Source: an uncultured Lachnospiraceae bacterium
Lineage (GTDB): Bacteria; Bacillota_A; Clostridia; Lachnospirales; Lachnospiraceae
Length of the DNA stretch: 64,000 nt
Assembly: GCA_947564305.1 (NCBI GenBank)
Contig: CANOBT010000008.1
Coordinates: 5,150-69,149, forward strand
Reading direction: 5' to 3'
Below, one piece after another: positions 9,077 to 18,061 of this stretch (position 1 is its first letter; each line of letters begins with the position of its first letter). The notes below the pieces were generated by a model that made no database searches, had not been told where the DNA came from, and saw nothing but the letters and a program-made list of their open reading frames with translations. The position numbers and the translations under genes are program-made.

Positions 9077-11721
9077 GGTGGGGAGAGATGAAGGGAGAAA
9101 AGCGAAAAATAGAACAGATGAAATGCGGACAAAAATGCATTCAACTTTTGGCGCTTTTGCTGTTGGTGTCACTGTCATTTATCTTCTGTTGGCTTTTTGT
9201 CGGAAAATATGGAATATTCGGCTCTAAGGTGGACTGGATCAGTCAGCATAGTGTGCTGCCGGACTATTTCCGGCGTCAGTTCTATGAGACCGGGGATTTG
9301 TTTCCGGAGTATGCGGCCAATATTGGGGGAGGACAGAATATTTATCATTTTTCTTACTATGGGCTGTACAGTCCCGTAGTTTTGCTGTCCTATCTGTTTC
9401 CGTTTGTAAAGATGGGGGATTATCTCATGGGAGCATTCATGGCATGCCTTGCAGGTGCGGCGGCGTTGTTCTATATATGGCTTCAAAAGCGCGGATTTTC
9501 TACAGAAATCAGCTTTTTATCGTCGCTGATGTTTTTACTGTCCGGGTCGATGATCTTCCATTCCTACAGTCAGGTGATGTTTGTAAACTATATGCCTTTT
9601 CTGTGTATGGCGCTGCTGGGGGTGGACCGATACTTTGAAAAAGGAAAGAGCGGGCTTTATGCGGTCAGTGTCTTTCTGATGATCATGACCAGTTTTTATT
9701 TCAGCATCGGGGGAATGCTGTCACTGGTACTTTACGGAATTTACCGATACATGCAGGTTAGGGACACAAAAATAACTGTGAAAATATTTTTGATGGATGG
9801 AATCAGTTTTATTCTTCCTATGTTGTCTGCTGTATTGATGAGCGGTGTTTTGCTGCTGCCGACTGCTGCGGCACTGTCCGGGAGGGGGAGCGCCAGTGAT
9901 GGCGGTTACAGTCTGGGGGCGCTTCTGATTCCCAATATCGAGATGGGGAGGTTTCTATACACCCCCTATGGGATTGGATTGACTACGCTTATGGTTACGG
10001 TTTTGCTCACTGGGCTGTTCTACCGGAAATGTTGTGAGAGAATCCTGGTCTATGGCTGTGTTCTGGTTCTCACCCTTCCCTGCTTCTCCTGGGCGCTGAA
10101 CGGCGGCCTTTATATCCGGGAAAAAGCATTGATACCGTTTTTGCCGCTGCTCTGTTATCTGACTGCGGATTATATGAGAAAAATGGGAGAGGGGAAGATT
10201 TCATTTGCAGCAGGACTCATTCCCTATGGACTGACTATCGTGCTTTTATTATTCGGGAAATTTCCGTCAGATATTGCGGAATATAAAATGCTGATTCTCT
10301 TAGATGCAGCGGTGATGCTGGTGTGCTATATATTGTTTGCAGCCAAAGGAAATCTGAGATTTCTTCTAGTTCCGCCGGTTTTATTTCTAATCCTTTTTGG
10401 CAGTGTGTTTCATCAGTGCGCGGACAGGATAGAGAGTCAGAAATTTTATAAGAAAGTAACGGATGAGGCGATAGGGCAGATTATAGCTGAGGCACTTGAT
10501 GAGGAAACTGGATTTTATCGTCTGGAGCAGACAGGGAGTGAGACGGAGAATGCCGCCAATCTGAATCGAGTTTGGGACATGAGGCAGTATATTTCTTCTG
10601 TATACTCTTCAGCATACAATGAAGAATACCAGAAATTCCGAAAAACAATCTTTCAGGTAGAAGAACCGTTTCGGAATGATTTGATGCAGCCCACATCAAA
10701 AAATCCTGTATTTTTGGATGTGATGGGGGTGAAATACCTTGTGTCCAAACAGGATGTGCCAGGATGCACGCCTGTGAAGAAGGTGGGGCATTATACCTTG
10801 TATGAAAATCCTGGGACAGCGCCCATTGCGTATGTGACAGACCGCATGATCTCCAAACAGGAGTATGAAGAAATGGAGTTTCCTTATAATCAACTGATAT
10901 TTGCTTATGGAGCAGTGGTTGACGGAAAGGAGAATGTGGAGCTTCCGAAAGAAGTAGAGGAAGGTTTCCAGGATTTACAAACTGTGGGGTTCGAGCTGCC
11001 CCAAAAGCGGACAGACGAGCTGCAGATTCAAAAGAAGGGGCAGGGGTATACAATCCAGGCCCAAAAGAAAACGGCAATATCTGTAGAAATTTCTGCGGCT
11101 GAGAAGAATAAACTGGAAACAGAGAAAATATTGTTTCTGCAGTTTCAGATAAAAAACAACCGTCCGAAAGAGGATGTAACAATCTGGCTGGAGGGGGAGC
11201 GTAACAAGCTGACATCCGAGGAACACACTTACTATAATGGAAATACCACATTTACTTATGCTGTTGTGTTGAAAAAAGGACAGGAGTCCGTGAAACTTAC
11301 GTTGGGAAAGGGAGACTATGAACTTACAGAGCTTTGCGGTTTTCTGGGAGACTGGGGAGAAAAAGAGAGCAGAGAGCGTGGAGGTGGGTTGTATCAGTCT
11401 ATATTTGAATGGGATAAAGAAAAGACCCAGGGCAATCGGATTGCCGGGTCTGTAGATGCAAAGAAAAAAGGATATTTTATTACGTCGATACCTTATGATT
11501 CGGGTTATGAAATCTGTATTGACGGTCAGAAAACAGACTATGAAAAAGTAAATACGGCGTTTCTCGGATTCCCGATAGCGCAGGGGAAGCATGAGGTAGA
11601 AATGATTTACCATGCTCCTGGGCTGAAAACGGGAAAATATGTTTCCGCTGCAGGATTTGTAATGTTTTTCATATTGCTGTTTACTGAAAAAGGCAGGAGA
11701 GAACAGATTGCAGTCCTTTGA
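9073..11721 (+). CDS. YfhO-family membrane glycosyltransferase-like protein
   Basis: 882 residues. After a charged N-terminus the protein has about a dozen membrane segments up to about residue 445, a long extracytoplasmic region, and a last membrane helix near the C-terminus (SAAGFVMFFILLF). The segment with GGGQNIYHFSYYGLYSP and the FLLSGSMIFHSYSQVMFVNYMPFL stretch are typical of YfhO proteins. YfhO in Bacillus and Listeria adds sugar to teichoic acids using a lipid-linked donor made by a GtrB-like enzyme. The ATGA overlap with such an enzyme supports that role. A later start at 9100 is possible. Acceptor polymer and sugar are unknown. Confidence 0.87.
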   Translation: MRWGEMKGEKRKIEQMKCGQKCIQLLALLLLVSLSFIFCWLFVGKYGIFGSKVDWISQHSVLPDYFRRQFYETGDLFPEYAANIGGGQNIYHFSYYGLYSPVVLLSYLFPFVKMGDYLMGAFMACLAGAAALFYIWLQKRGFSTEISFLSSLMFLLSGSMIFHSYSQVMFVNYMPFLCMALLGVDRYFEKGKSGLYAVSVFLMIMTSFYFSIGGMLSLVLYGIYRYMQVRDTKITVKIFLMDGISFILPMLSAVLMSGVLLLPTAAALSGRGSASDGGYSLGALLIPNIEMGRFLYTPYGIGLTTLMVTVLLTGLFYRKCCERILVYGCVLVLTLPCFSWALNGGLYIREKALIPFLPLLCYLTADYMRKMGEGKISFAAGLIPYGLTIVLLLFGKFPSDIAEYKMLILLDAAVMLVCYILFAAKGNLRFLLVPPVLFLILFGSVFHQCADRIESQKFYKKVTDEAIGQIIAEALDEETGFYRLEQTGSETENAANLNRVWDMRQYISSVYSSAYNEEYQKFRKTIFQVEEPFRNDLMQPTSKNPVFLDVMGVKYLVSKQDVPGCTPVKKVGHYTLYENPGTAPIAYVTDRMISKQEYEEMEFPYNQLIFAYGAVVDGKENVELPKEVEEGFQDLQTVGFELPQKRTDELQIQKKGQGYTIQAQKKTAISVEISAAEKNKLETEKILFLQFQIKNNRPKEDVTIWLEGERNKLTSEEHTYYNGNTTFTYAVVLKKGQESVKLTLGKGDYELTELCGFLGDWGEKESRERGGGLYQSIFEWDKEKTQGNRIAGSVDAKKKGYFITSIPYDSGYEICIDGQKTDYEKVNTAFLGFPIAQGKHEVEMIYHAPGLKTGKYVSAAGFVMFFILLFTEKGRREQIAVL

Positions 11722-11746
11722 GACTGGCAGTCTGCTGCTGCTCAAT

Positions 11747-13015
11747 CTACTCCGTTGTGCCCTGTTTTAGTCTGAGCAGGGCAGAACGTGTCTCATGGGG
11801 CGATTCGTCCCTGTATACCTTTGGTGTAGTACCGGTGATGCGCTTGAAAAGCCGGGTAAAATAATAGATATCCGGAACGCCGCACTGCTGCGCGATGGAC
11901 TTAATCGGAAGGTCTGTGCACAGAAGAAGCTTCTGGGCATGCTCTACACGGCTTTTATTTACATAATCGGTTAATGTCATACCAACTTCCTTTTTAAACA
12001 GTGTGGAGAGATAACTGGCATTTACATTAAGCTGCTCAGCCAGGACATTCAGCCTCAGGTCAGAGCATATATCGGTATTGATGTAGGTCAGCGCTTTGCG
12101 GATGATCACCGAATAGTGCTGTAAATTATATTTTCGGATGAGATTGCAGTATTCATGTACCATTCTTACATGGAAATTATGGAATTCTTCGATGCTCGTA
12201 ATATCCTCAATAAAAGGAATTGTGCTGTTGGAATGGGAGTCAATATGTATGGGGTGTACACCTGCCTGCTCTGCTGATTTCCGCAAAAGCGTATTCAATG
12301 TGATGGTATAATCCTTCAGGTCTCTCACCCGGTTCGGCAGGCGTTGGGGCAGTACGAAAGTGCGGAATTTAACCATAACTTCAAGTGCAAGGTCTTCGTT
12401 GCAATTGCTGACAGCGTTCATGAGGGCATTTTCTGTTTCATACCGGGCTTCGATAATGCGGATATTCTGGAATGGTTCATCAGGGATACGAAGATAATTT
12501 TTGTACTCGGTATGCCATAAGTCCAAAGTGTTATTATCGTTATATTCGATACGATAATTTCCATTGCCATAGAGGATGTTCCCAAATTCTTCAAAAATAG
12601 TTTTCAGAAAATCACGGGAAGGGAAAAATGTCAGGCGTTCATAATAAAATGTCAGATTCGCATGAAATTCTTCGGGCAGTTCCAGACTGTTGATCAGAGA
12701 CTGAAAACGGGCTTCATCCATTGCATCAAACAGTATGGGGCCGCAGAAAAGCCATTGTTCTTCATCAGGTAAATATAGTGCGATATAATAGCATTGAAAA
12801 ACATCTTTTTGAAAATAAATGACTCCTGGCTCGGCATTGGAAATCCATTCATGAATCTGGAATGCGTCATCCGGAAGACCTAGAATTTTACTGCGCAGTC
12901 CTAAATCAAACGGCTCTGTTTCTTCCCCGAAATCTGCAGTACGGTGTATGGGAATATAATTGGCCTGCAGGATATTCTGCATGAATTGAACGATATCGCT
13001 TTTCAAATCAAACAC
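11747..13015 (-). CDS. AraC-family regulator of the glucuronide locus
   Basis: 422 residues. The first 300 residues are a sensor without a recognised fold to me; they contain no membrane segment. The C-terminal 100 hold the AraC domain: YINTDICSDLRLNVLAEQLN, NASYLSTLFKKEVGMTLTDYV, and the second helix-turn-helix IKSIAQQCGVPDIYYFTRLFKRITGTTPKVYR. Start ATG at 13015 has AAGGAGTG upstream on its strand. Transcribed away from the GH2-to-uxaC operon across an AT-rich 345-base gap, the classic arrangement for a local activator. It probably senses a glucuronide or hexuronate; ligand is inference. Confidence 0.9.
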   Translation of the reverse strand: MFDLKSDIVQFMQNILQANYIPIHRTADFGEETEPFDLGLRSKILGLPDDAFQIHEWISNAEPGVIYFQKDVFQCYYIALYLPDEEQWLFCGPILFDAMDEARFQSLINSLELPEEFHANLTFYYERLTFFPSRDFLKTIFEEFGNILYGNGNYRIEYNDNNTLDLWHTEYKNYLRIPDEPFQNIRIIEARYETENALMNAVSNCNEDLALEVMVKFRTFVLPQRLPNRVRDLKDYTITLNTLLRKSAEQAGVHPIHIDSHSNSTIPFIEDITSIEEFHNFHVRMVHEYCNLIRKYNLQHYSVIIRKALTYINTDICSDLRLNVLAEQLNVNASYLSTLFKKEVGMTLTDYVNKSRVEHAQKLLLCTDLPIKSIAQQCGVPDIYYFTRLFKRITGTTPKVYRDESPHETRSALLRLKQGTTE

Positions 13016-13360
13016 TCCTTATGCAAACTGAATTTTTTGAATTATAGATAATGCACATTTTTGCATCTTTTTTTGTGTGAAATTTGTTAAAAAATGCCGA
13101 AAAAACACACTTCTACACGATATATTTATTGCATAAATTTAAAAAAAATTCAAGTTAATCCAAAAAAGATGCAAAAAATACAAAAAATCCTCTCTATCTA
13201 TACAATTTGCAAAAATCTATAATAAAAATGTTACAAAAACAAGTGCGAAAAATAGAATGTTCTTGTTAAAAAATACATATATTTATATTGATATGAATTA
13301 ACAAGGCCGCACTTGGGAACGTTATTTTTTACAAAGAGTTATCTGAAAAGGAGGAATGGT
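13016..13360. promoter_or_regulatory. AT-rich divergent control region between regulator and GH2 gene
   Basis: About 345 bases with no gene, very rich in A runs. It must hold both divergent promoters and AraC sites. One TATAAT is at 13218-13223 without a good -35. Repeats of the type TTTTTTGCAT / ATGCAAAA occur near 13055-13065 and 13165-13175 (for example AAAGATGCAAAAAATAC), candidate half-sites for the AraC protein. No catabolite (cre) site was recognised. Confidence 0.5.
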
Positions 13361-15628
13361 ATGCGTAATGTAATTAATCTGAACCGGGATTGGAGATTTG
13401 TGCAGGAGGATGCAGGCCTGCCAAAAGAATTGCCTTCAGAATGGCTTCAGATCAACCTGCCCCACACATGGAACGCGATAGACGGTCATGATGGGAACGG
13501 AAGCTATGATCGTGGAAAATACTGGTACGCCAAAAGTTTTCCAACACCAAAACAGCCTTTAGCAGGTGGACGGTTGTATGTAGAAATCTTGGCGGCCGGA
13601 CAGCAGGCAACCGTGTATGTGAATGGCAGTGAAGTCATTTACCATGAGGGCGGCTATTCTATTTTCCGGGCGGATATCACGGAATTGTGTAAAGAAGAAG
13701 GGGACAACCTTCTAGTGGTGGCTTGCAGCAATGAGAATAAGAGCAGTGTTTATCCGCAGTCTGCGGACTTTACATTTTATGGCGGATTATATAGAGGCGT
13801 GAATCTGATTAGTGTACCGGAAGTTCATTTTGACCTGGAATATTATGGCGGGCCTGGACTGCAGGTGACGCCGAAGCCGTGTGAGAGCGGTGGAGCTACA
13901 TTTGAGATGGAATCTTGGGTGTCAAACGGGGATGAAAACTTTACTGTTATGTATTCTATCAAAGATGCAGAAGGTAAAGAAGTTGCTTGTGCGGTACGCC
14001 CGACAGATGATACGAAGACAACGGTTTATGTACCGGAGGTTCACAAATGGGATATTGACAGCCCCTATCTGTATACAGTAACTGCGACCTTGCAGCGGCG
14101 CAATGAAGCCTATGACGAGATATCAGCCCGTGTGGGTGTGAGAAGCTTCTCCTGTGATCCCAATAAGGGCTTCATTATCAACGGTGTGGAGACACCTCTG
14201 CGCGGGGTGAGCCGTCATCAGGATCAGCTTTACAAAGGCAATGCCTTAACAAGAGAAGAGCATTATGAGGACGCAAGGATTATCAAGGAATTGGGGGCGA
14301 ACACCATTCGTCTTGCTCATTATCAGCATTCTCAGGATTTCTACGATGCGTGTGATGAGATGGGATTTGCAGTCTGGGCAGAGATTCCGTTTATCAGTGT
14401 GATGAATCCTGATCCGGATGCACATCAGAATTGTATCAGCCAGATGAAGGAACTGATCATCCAGAATTATAACCACCCGTCGATTCTCTTCTGGGGAATC
14501 TCGAATGAGATTTTGATTGGCGGTATTTCGGACAAGCTGGTGGAAAATCATAAAGAACTCAATGCACTCTGTAAGGAGATGGACCCGACCCGTCTTACTA
14601 CTATCGCTCATGTAAGCATGACGCCTGTGGACAGTCCGGTGCATAATATTACAGATATTGAGAGCTATAATCATTACTTTGGCTGGTATGGAGGCAAGAT
14701 GGAAGACAACGGCCCATGGCTGGATCATTTCCATGAGGTTCATCCGGAAATCTGTCTTGGGCTTTCTGAGTATGGATGTGAAGGTATCATTACTTATCAT
14801 GGTCCGAATCCGGCATGTAAGGATTACAGTGAGGAATACCAGGCGCTCTACCATGAGCATATGGCGAAGGTATTGGACGAACGTCCGTGGATGTGGTCCA
14901 GCCATGTGTGGAATATGTTCGACTTTGGCTGCGCGGCGCGTGACGAAGGCGGCGTGGCAGGAAGGAACAACAAGGGCCTGGTAACTATGGACAGGAAGAC
15001 GAAGAAAGACAGCTATTATGTATATCAGGCATATTGGAGCAAGGAGCCGATGGTACACTTGTGCGGCAGGCGGTATGCGCAGCGTGCGGGTGAGACTACA
15101 GAGATCCGTGTTTATTCCAATCAGCCGGCAGTGGCTCTATATCTGAACGGGAAATTGGTAGAAGAGAAGTCGGCGGACAAAGTGTTTGTATTCAACGTGG
15201 CTTTGGAAGACGGACAGAATATTGTGGTAGCTTGTGCAGGCGACAAGAAAGACAGCATGACACTGGAGAAGGTAGAAAAGGAACCTTCCATCTATGTACT
15301 TCCTGAGGTCAACGAAAGAGCTGAGGGCGTTGCAAACTGGTTTAAGCTGGCTGGAGATTTGGATTTGAAAGCTCCGATGGAATTCCCGGAAGGAAAATAC
15401 AGTATCAAGGATACGGCGGAAGAAATTGCAAAGTGTCCGGAGGCTATGGCGGTTGTGAGCGAAGCAATCAAGATTACGATGAATATGAAGGTGGTTCCAG
15501 GTGAAGGCATGTGGGATATGATGAAAGCAATGACCCTGGAGCAGGCAATGAAGATGGCAGGCTCTCTTGCACCGGAAGGATTTATAGAAAGCCTCAATGC
15601 CAAGCTGATTAAGTTTGATAAGGTATAA
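13361..15628 (+). CDS. GH2 glycosidase, probable beta-glucuronidase (beta-galactosidase not excluded)
   Basis: 755 residues, no signal peptide. The upstream in-frame ATG at 13313 lacks a ribosome site; AAAGGAGG sits before 13361. Jelly-roll, Ig-like and TIM-barrel domains follow in order. PLRGVSRHQD is near 279-288, the acid/base is Glu383 in WGISNE, and the nucleophile is Glu470 in GLSEYG. An N-N-K-G at 536-539 fits the N-x-K motif that binds the glucuronate carboxylate in beta-glucuronidases, but similar text occurs in some GH2 galactosidases. Position ahead of a GPH symporter and uxuA-uxuB-uxaC favours glucuronide hydrolysis. The last 100 residues form an extra helical, Met-rich region. 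Confidence 0.88.
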   Translation: MRNVINLNRDWRFVQEDAGLPKELPSEWLQINLPHTWNAIDGHDGNGSYDRGKYWYAKSFPTPKQPLAGGRLYVEILAAGQQATVYVNGSEVIYHEGGYSIFRADITELCKEEGDNLLVVACSNENKSSVYPQSADFTFYGGLYRGVNLISVPEVHFDLEYYGGPGLQVTPKPCESGGATFEMESWVSNGDENFTVMYSIKDAEGKEVACAVRPTDDTKTTVYVPEVHKWDIDSPYLYTVTATLQRRNEAYDEISARVGVRSFSCDPNKGFIINGVETPLRGVSRHQDQLYKGNALTREEHYEDARIIKELGANTIRLAHYQHSQDFYDACDEMGFAVWAEIPFISVMNPDPDAHQNCISQMKELIIQNYNHPSILFWGISNEILIGGISDKLVENHKELNALCKEMDPTRLTTIAHVSMTPVDSPVHNITDIESYNHYFGWYGGKMEDNGPWLDHFHEVHPEICLGLSEYGCEGIITYHGPNPACKDYSEEYQALYHEHMAKVLDERPWMWSSHVWNMFDFGCAARDEGGVAGRNNKGLVTMDRKTKKDSYYVYQAYWSKEPMVHLCGRRYAQRAGETTEIRVYSNQPAVALYLNGKLVEEKSADKVFVFNVALEDGQNIVVACAGDKKDSMTLEKVEKEPSIYVLPEVNERAEGVANWFKLAGDLDLKAPMEFPEGKYSIKDTAEEIAKCPEAMAVVSEAIKITMNMKVVPGEGMWDMMKAMTLEQAMKMAGSLAPEGFIESLNAKLIKFDKV

Positions 15629-15652
15629 ATGCAGTAGAAAAGGAGAAAAAAT

Positions 15653-17044
15653 ATGGCGAATCAAAATAGTTCTGTCCCGGCATTCGGGATGAAAGATAAA
15701 CTGGGATATATGTTCGGTGATTTTGGTAATGACTTTACCTTTATCCTGTCTTCCTCATTCATGTTGAAATTCTATACGGACGTTATGGGCGTTTCCGCAG
15801 GTGTGGTAGGTGTGCTGATGATGGCGGCCCGTTTCGTAGATGCGGTAACTGACGTGACTATGGGGCAGATTGTAGACCGCTCCAAACCAACGAAAGATGG
15901 AAAATTCAAACCTTGGATCAAACGGATGTGCGGTCCGGTAGCCATTGCCTCGTTCCTGATCTATCAATCGGGATTTTCCAACATGTCAATGGGATTTAAG
16001 ATTTTCTGGATGGTTATAACCTACATCCTGTGGGGGTCCATCTTCTATACATCCATTAATATCCCTTACGGCTCCATGGCTTCCGCAGTATCAGCAGACC
16101 CGAAAGACCGTGCGGAACTGTCCACATGGCGTACTATTGGTGCGACTCTGGCCGGGCTTGTAATTGGTGTGGGAACCCCATTAGTTGCCTATGAAGTTGT
16201 AGACGGCAATACGGTTCTTTCCGGTTCCCGTATGACCATCATTGCAGGTGTATTCAGTGTCTGCGCAATCATTTGTTATATGCTGTGCTTTAATCTGGTA
16301 CGCGAGCGTGTCCCGGTAGAAGCGAACAACCAGAAACTGGAAGTTGGCAAATTGTTAAAGAGCTTGGTTACTAACCGTGCACTGCTTGGTATCATTGCGG
16401 CAGCAATCCTTCTTCTGCTTGGTATGCTTGGCATGCAGGGAATGTCTGGATATGTATTCCCGAATTACTATGGATCAGCATCGGCTCAGTCTGCATCTGC
16501 TCTTGCAGGAAGTGTTGCAATGCTTGTAATCTGCGCTCCGTTTGCTTCTAAACTTGCTGCAAAATTCGGCAAGAAAGAGCTTTCCATTGCTTCCTGTGCG
16601 TTTGGGGCTGCTGTTTATTTGGTATGTCTGATTGTGAAACCGCAGAATCCATATGTGTATGTTGGGTTTTATACTCTGGCATACATTGGGCTTGGATTCT
16701 TTAATACCGTAATCTGGGCAATGATTACAGATGTCATTGATGATGCGGAGGTAAAGAATGGTGTCCGAGAAGACGGTACAATTTATTCCGTATATTCATT
16801 TGCGCGTAAACTGGGTCAGGCATTCTCATCAGGTATGATTGGTGCATTGCTGTCCATGATCGGATACACCCAGACAACTGCATTTGATCCGGAGGTTACA
16901 AGCGGTATTTTTAACCTGTCCTGTATCATTCCGGCAGTTGGACTGGCAGCGGTAGCGTTGGCATTGCTGTTTATTTATCCTTTGGATAAAAAACGGGTGG
17001 AAGCCAATGTTGCGGAACTGGCAAGACGCCGTGGAGAAAGATAA
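15653..17044 (+). CDS. GPH-family sugar:cation symporter (UidB-like)
   Basis: 463 residues with about 12 membrane segments. The opening KDKLGYMFGDFGNDFTFILSS is the GPH (glycoside-pentoside-hexuronide) signature. Also typical are VDAVTDVTMGQIVDRSK and a second-half MITDVIDDAEVKNGVREDGTIYS with SFARKLGQAF. It would bring in a glycoside with Na+ or H+. Twenty-four bases after the GH2 gene and behind AAAAGGAG, it is clearly co-transcribed. Its presence inside a uronate operon suggests glucuronide or hexuronate as cargo. A strong hairpin lies in the gap after it. Confidence 0.92.
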   Translation: MANQNSSVPAFGMKDKLGYMFGDFGNDFTFILSSSFMLKFYTDVMGVSAGVVGVLMMAARFVDAVTDVTMGQIVDRSKPTKDGKFKPWIKRMCGPVAIASFLIYQSGFSNMSMGFKIFWMVITYILWGSIFYTSINIPYGSMASAVSADPKDRAELSTWRTIGATLAGLVIGVGTPLVAYEVVDGNTVLSGSRMTIIAGVFSVCAIICYMLCFNLVRERVPVEANNQKLEVGKLLKSLVTNRALLGIIAAAILLLLGMLGMQGMSGYVFPNYYGSASAQSASALAGSVAMLVICAPFASKLAAKFGKKELSIASCAFGAAVYLVCLIVKPQNPYVYVGFYTLAYIGLGFFNTVIWAMITDVIDDAEVKNGVREDGTIYSVYSFARKLGQAFSSGMIGALLSMIGYTQTTAFDPEVTSGIFNLSCIIPAVGLAAVALALLFIYPLDKKRVEANVAELARRRGER

Positions 17045-17107
17045 GAATTATGTGTGCTGACAGGCATATAGCATATCAGCCCGCTGATTTGATGATGTGA
17101 TTATGGG

Positions 17108-17140
17108 ATTCCACCATGCCGATTTGGGGTATGGTGGAAT
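17108..17140 (+). terminator. Intra-operon stem-loop after the symporter gene
   Basis: 13-bp perfect stem (17108-17120 with 17128-17140) with a 7-base loop. Only a weak T tract follows, so partial termination or a 3'-end stabiliser for the GH2-symporter message is more likely than a full stop. Confidence 0.6.
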
Positions 17141-17175
17141 TGTTATAAACAGGCTGTAAAAAGGGAGTGTATAAT

Positions 17176-18015
17176 TTGAGTAAATTATCAGAGTATAAGA
17201 AGAAAAAAGAATTTCTGGTATGTGTGGACAGCGATGGCTGTGCCATGGATACTATGGACATCAAGCATATTCGCTGTTTTGGACCCTGCATGGTAGACGA
17301 ATGGGGACTGGAACAATGGAAAGAGGAGATATTGAATCGGTGGAATGAGATCAACCTGTATACTATGACGCGTGGAATTAACCGGTATAAAGGACTTTCA
17401 ATTGCTTTGCAGGAAATCAATGAGAAGTATACGGCGATTGAGGATTTGGATACTCTTATCCAATGGGCAGAGAATAGTCCGGAGTTATCCAACGGGGCGC
17501 TGCAGCGTGCCATTGAGGAAAGGGACAGTATCAGTCTGAAAAAGGCATTGTCCTGGAGCAAGGCAGTGAATGAATCCATCAACAGTCTTCCGGAGGAAGA
17601 AAAGGTTCCCTTCGAGGGGGTCAAAGAAGCATTGGCTTTCGCACATGACAAAGTAGATGTAGCAATCGTCTCCAGTGCGAACCTGGATGCGGTGTTGGAA
17701 GAATGGGAGCGGTTCGGGCTTCTGGAGTATACGGATATCGTACTGGCTCAGGATGCCGGAAGCAAAGCCTTCTGTATCGGTGAATTGCTAAAAGCCGGTT
17801 ATGAGAAGGAACATGTCCTTATGTGCGGCGATGCACCAGGGGATATGGATGCGGCGGAAAAAAACGGTGTGTTCTATTATCCGATCCTTGTGCGTCATGA
17901 AAAGGAATCCTGGAAAGAATTTCAGGATAAAGCAGTGGATAAGCTTCTGGATGGGACCTATGGCGGTGACTATCAGCAGAAGAAAACAGAGGCTTTTCTG
18001 GATAATTTAAGGTAA
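17176..18015 (+). CDS. HAD-superfamily hydrolase of the uronate operon
   Basis: About 279 residues. All four HAD motifs are visible: VCVDSDGCAMD (nucleophile and acid Asp), VSSAN, the Lys of GSKAFCIGE, and MCGDAPGDMDAA. A helical cap separates motif I and II. A phosphatase on a sugar phosphate or other small phosphoester is expected; the substrate is unknown. The TTG at 17176 is preferred to the GTG at 17167, because AAGGGA lies 9 bases before the TTG and almost touches the GTG. It is the only enzyme in the cluster with no obvious place in the classical glucuronate route. Confidence 0.8.
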   Translation: MSKLSEYKKKKEFLVCVDSDGCAMDTMDIKHIRCFGPCMVDEWGLEQWKEEILNRWNEINLYTMTRGINRYKGLSIALQEINEKYTAIEDLDTLIQWAENSPELSNGALQRAIEERDSISLKKALSWSKAVNESINSLPEEEKVPFEGVKEALAFAHDKVDVAIVSSANLDAVLEEWERFGLLEYTDIVLAQDAGSKAFCIGELLKAGYEKEHVLMCGDAPGDMDAAEKNGVFYYPILVRHEKESWKEFQDKAVDKLLDGTYGGDYQQKKTEAFLDNLR

Positions 18016-18061
18016 TCAAACAGTAAAAAATACATTGTAAAAAAGAGAGGAGAGGTTTACT

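Noticed and set aside
10481..11745. Two overlapping 256-residue - strand ORFs inside the YfhO-like gene
   Set aside because: Both are antisense to a long membrane protein with clear homology and start features; His/Ser/Leu-rich shadow text.
13313..13360. Longer GH2 start at 13313
   Set aside because: No ribosome site, and the added residues do not fit GH2 N-termini; AAAGGAGG supports 13361.
14246..15058. 270-residue - strand ORF inside the GH2 gene
   Set aside because: Antisense to conserved GH2 catalytic residues; no ribosome site.
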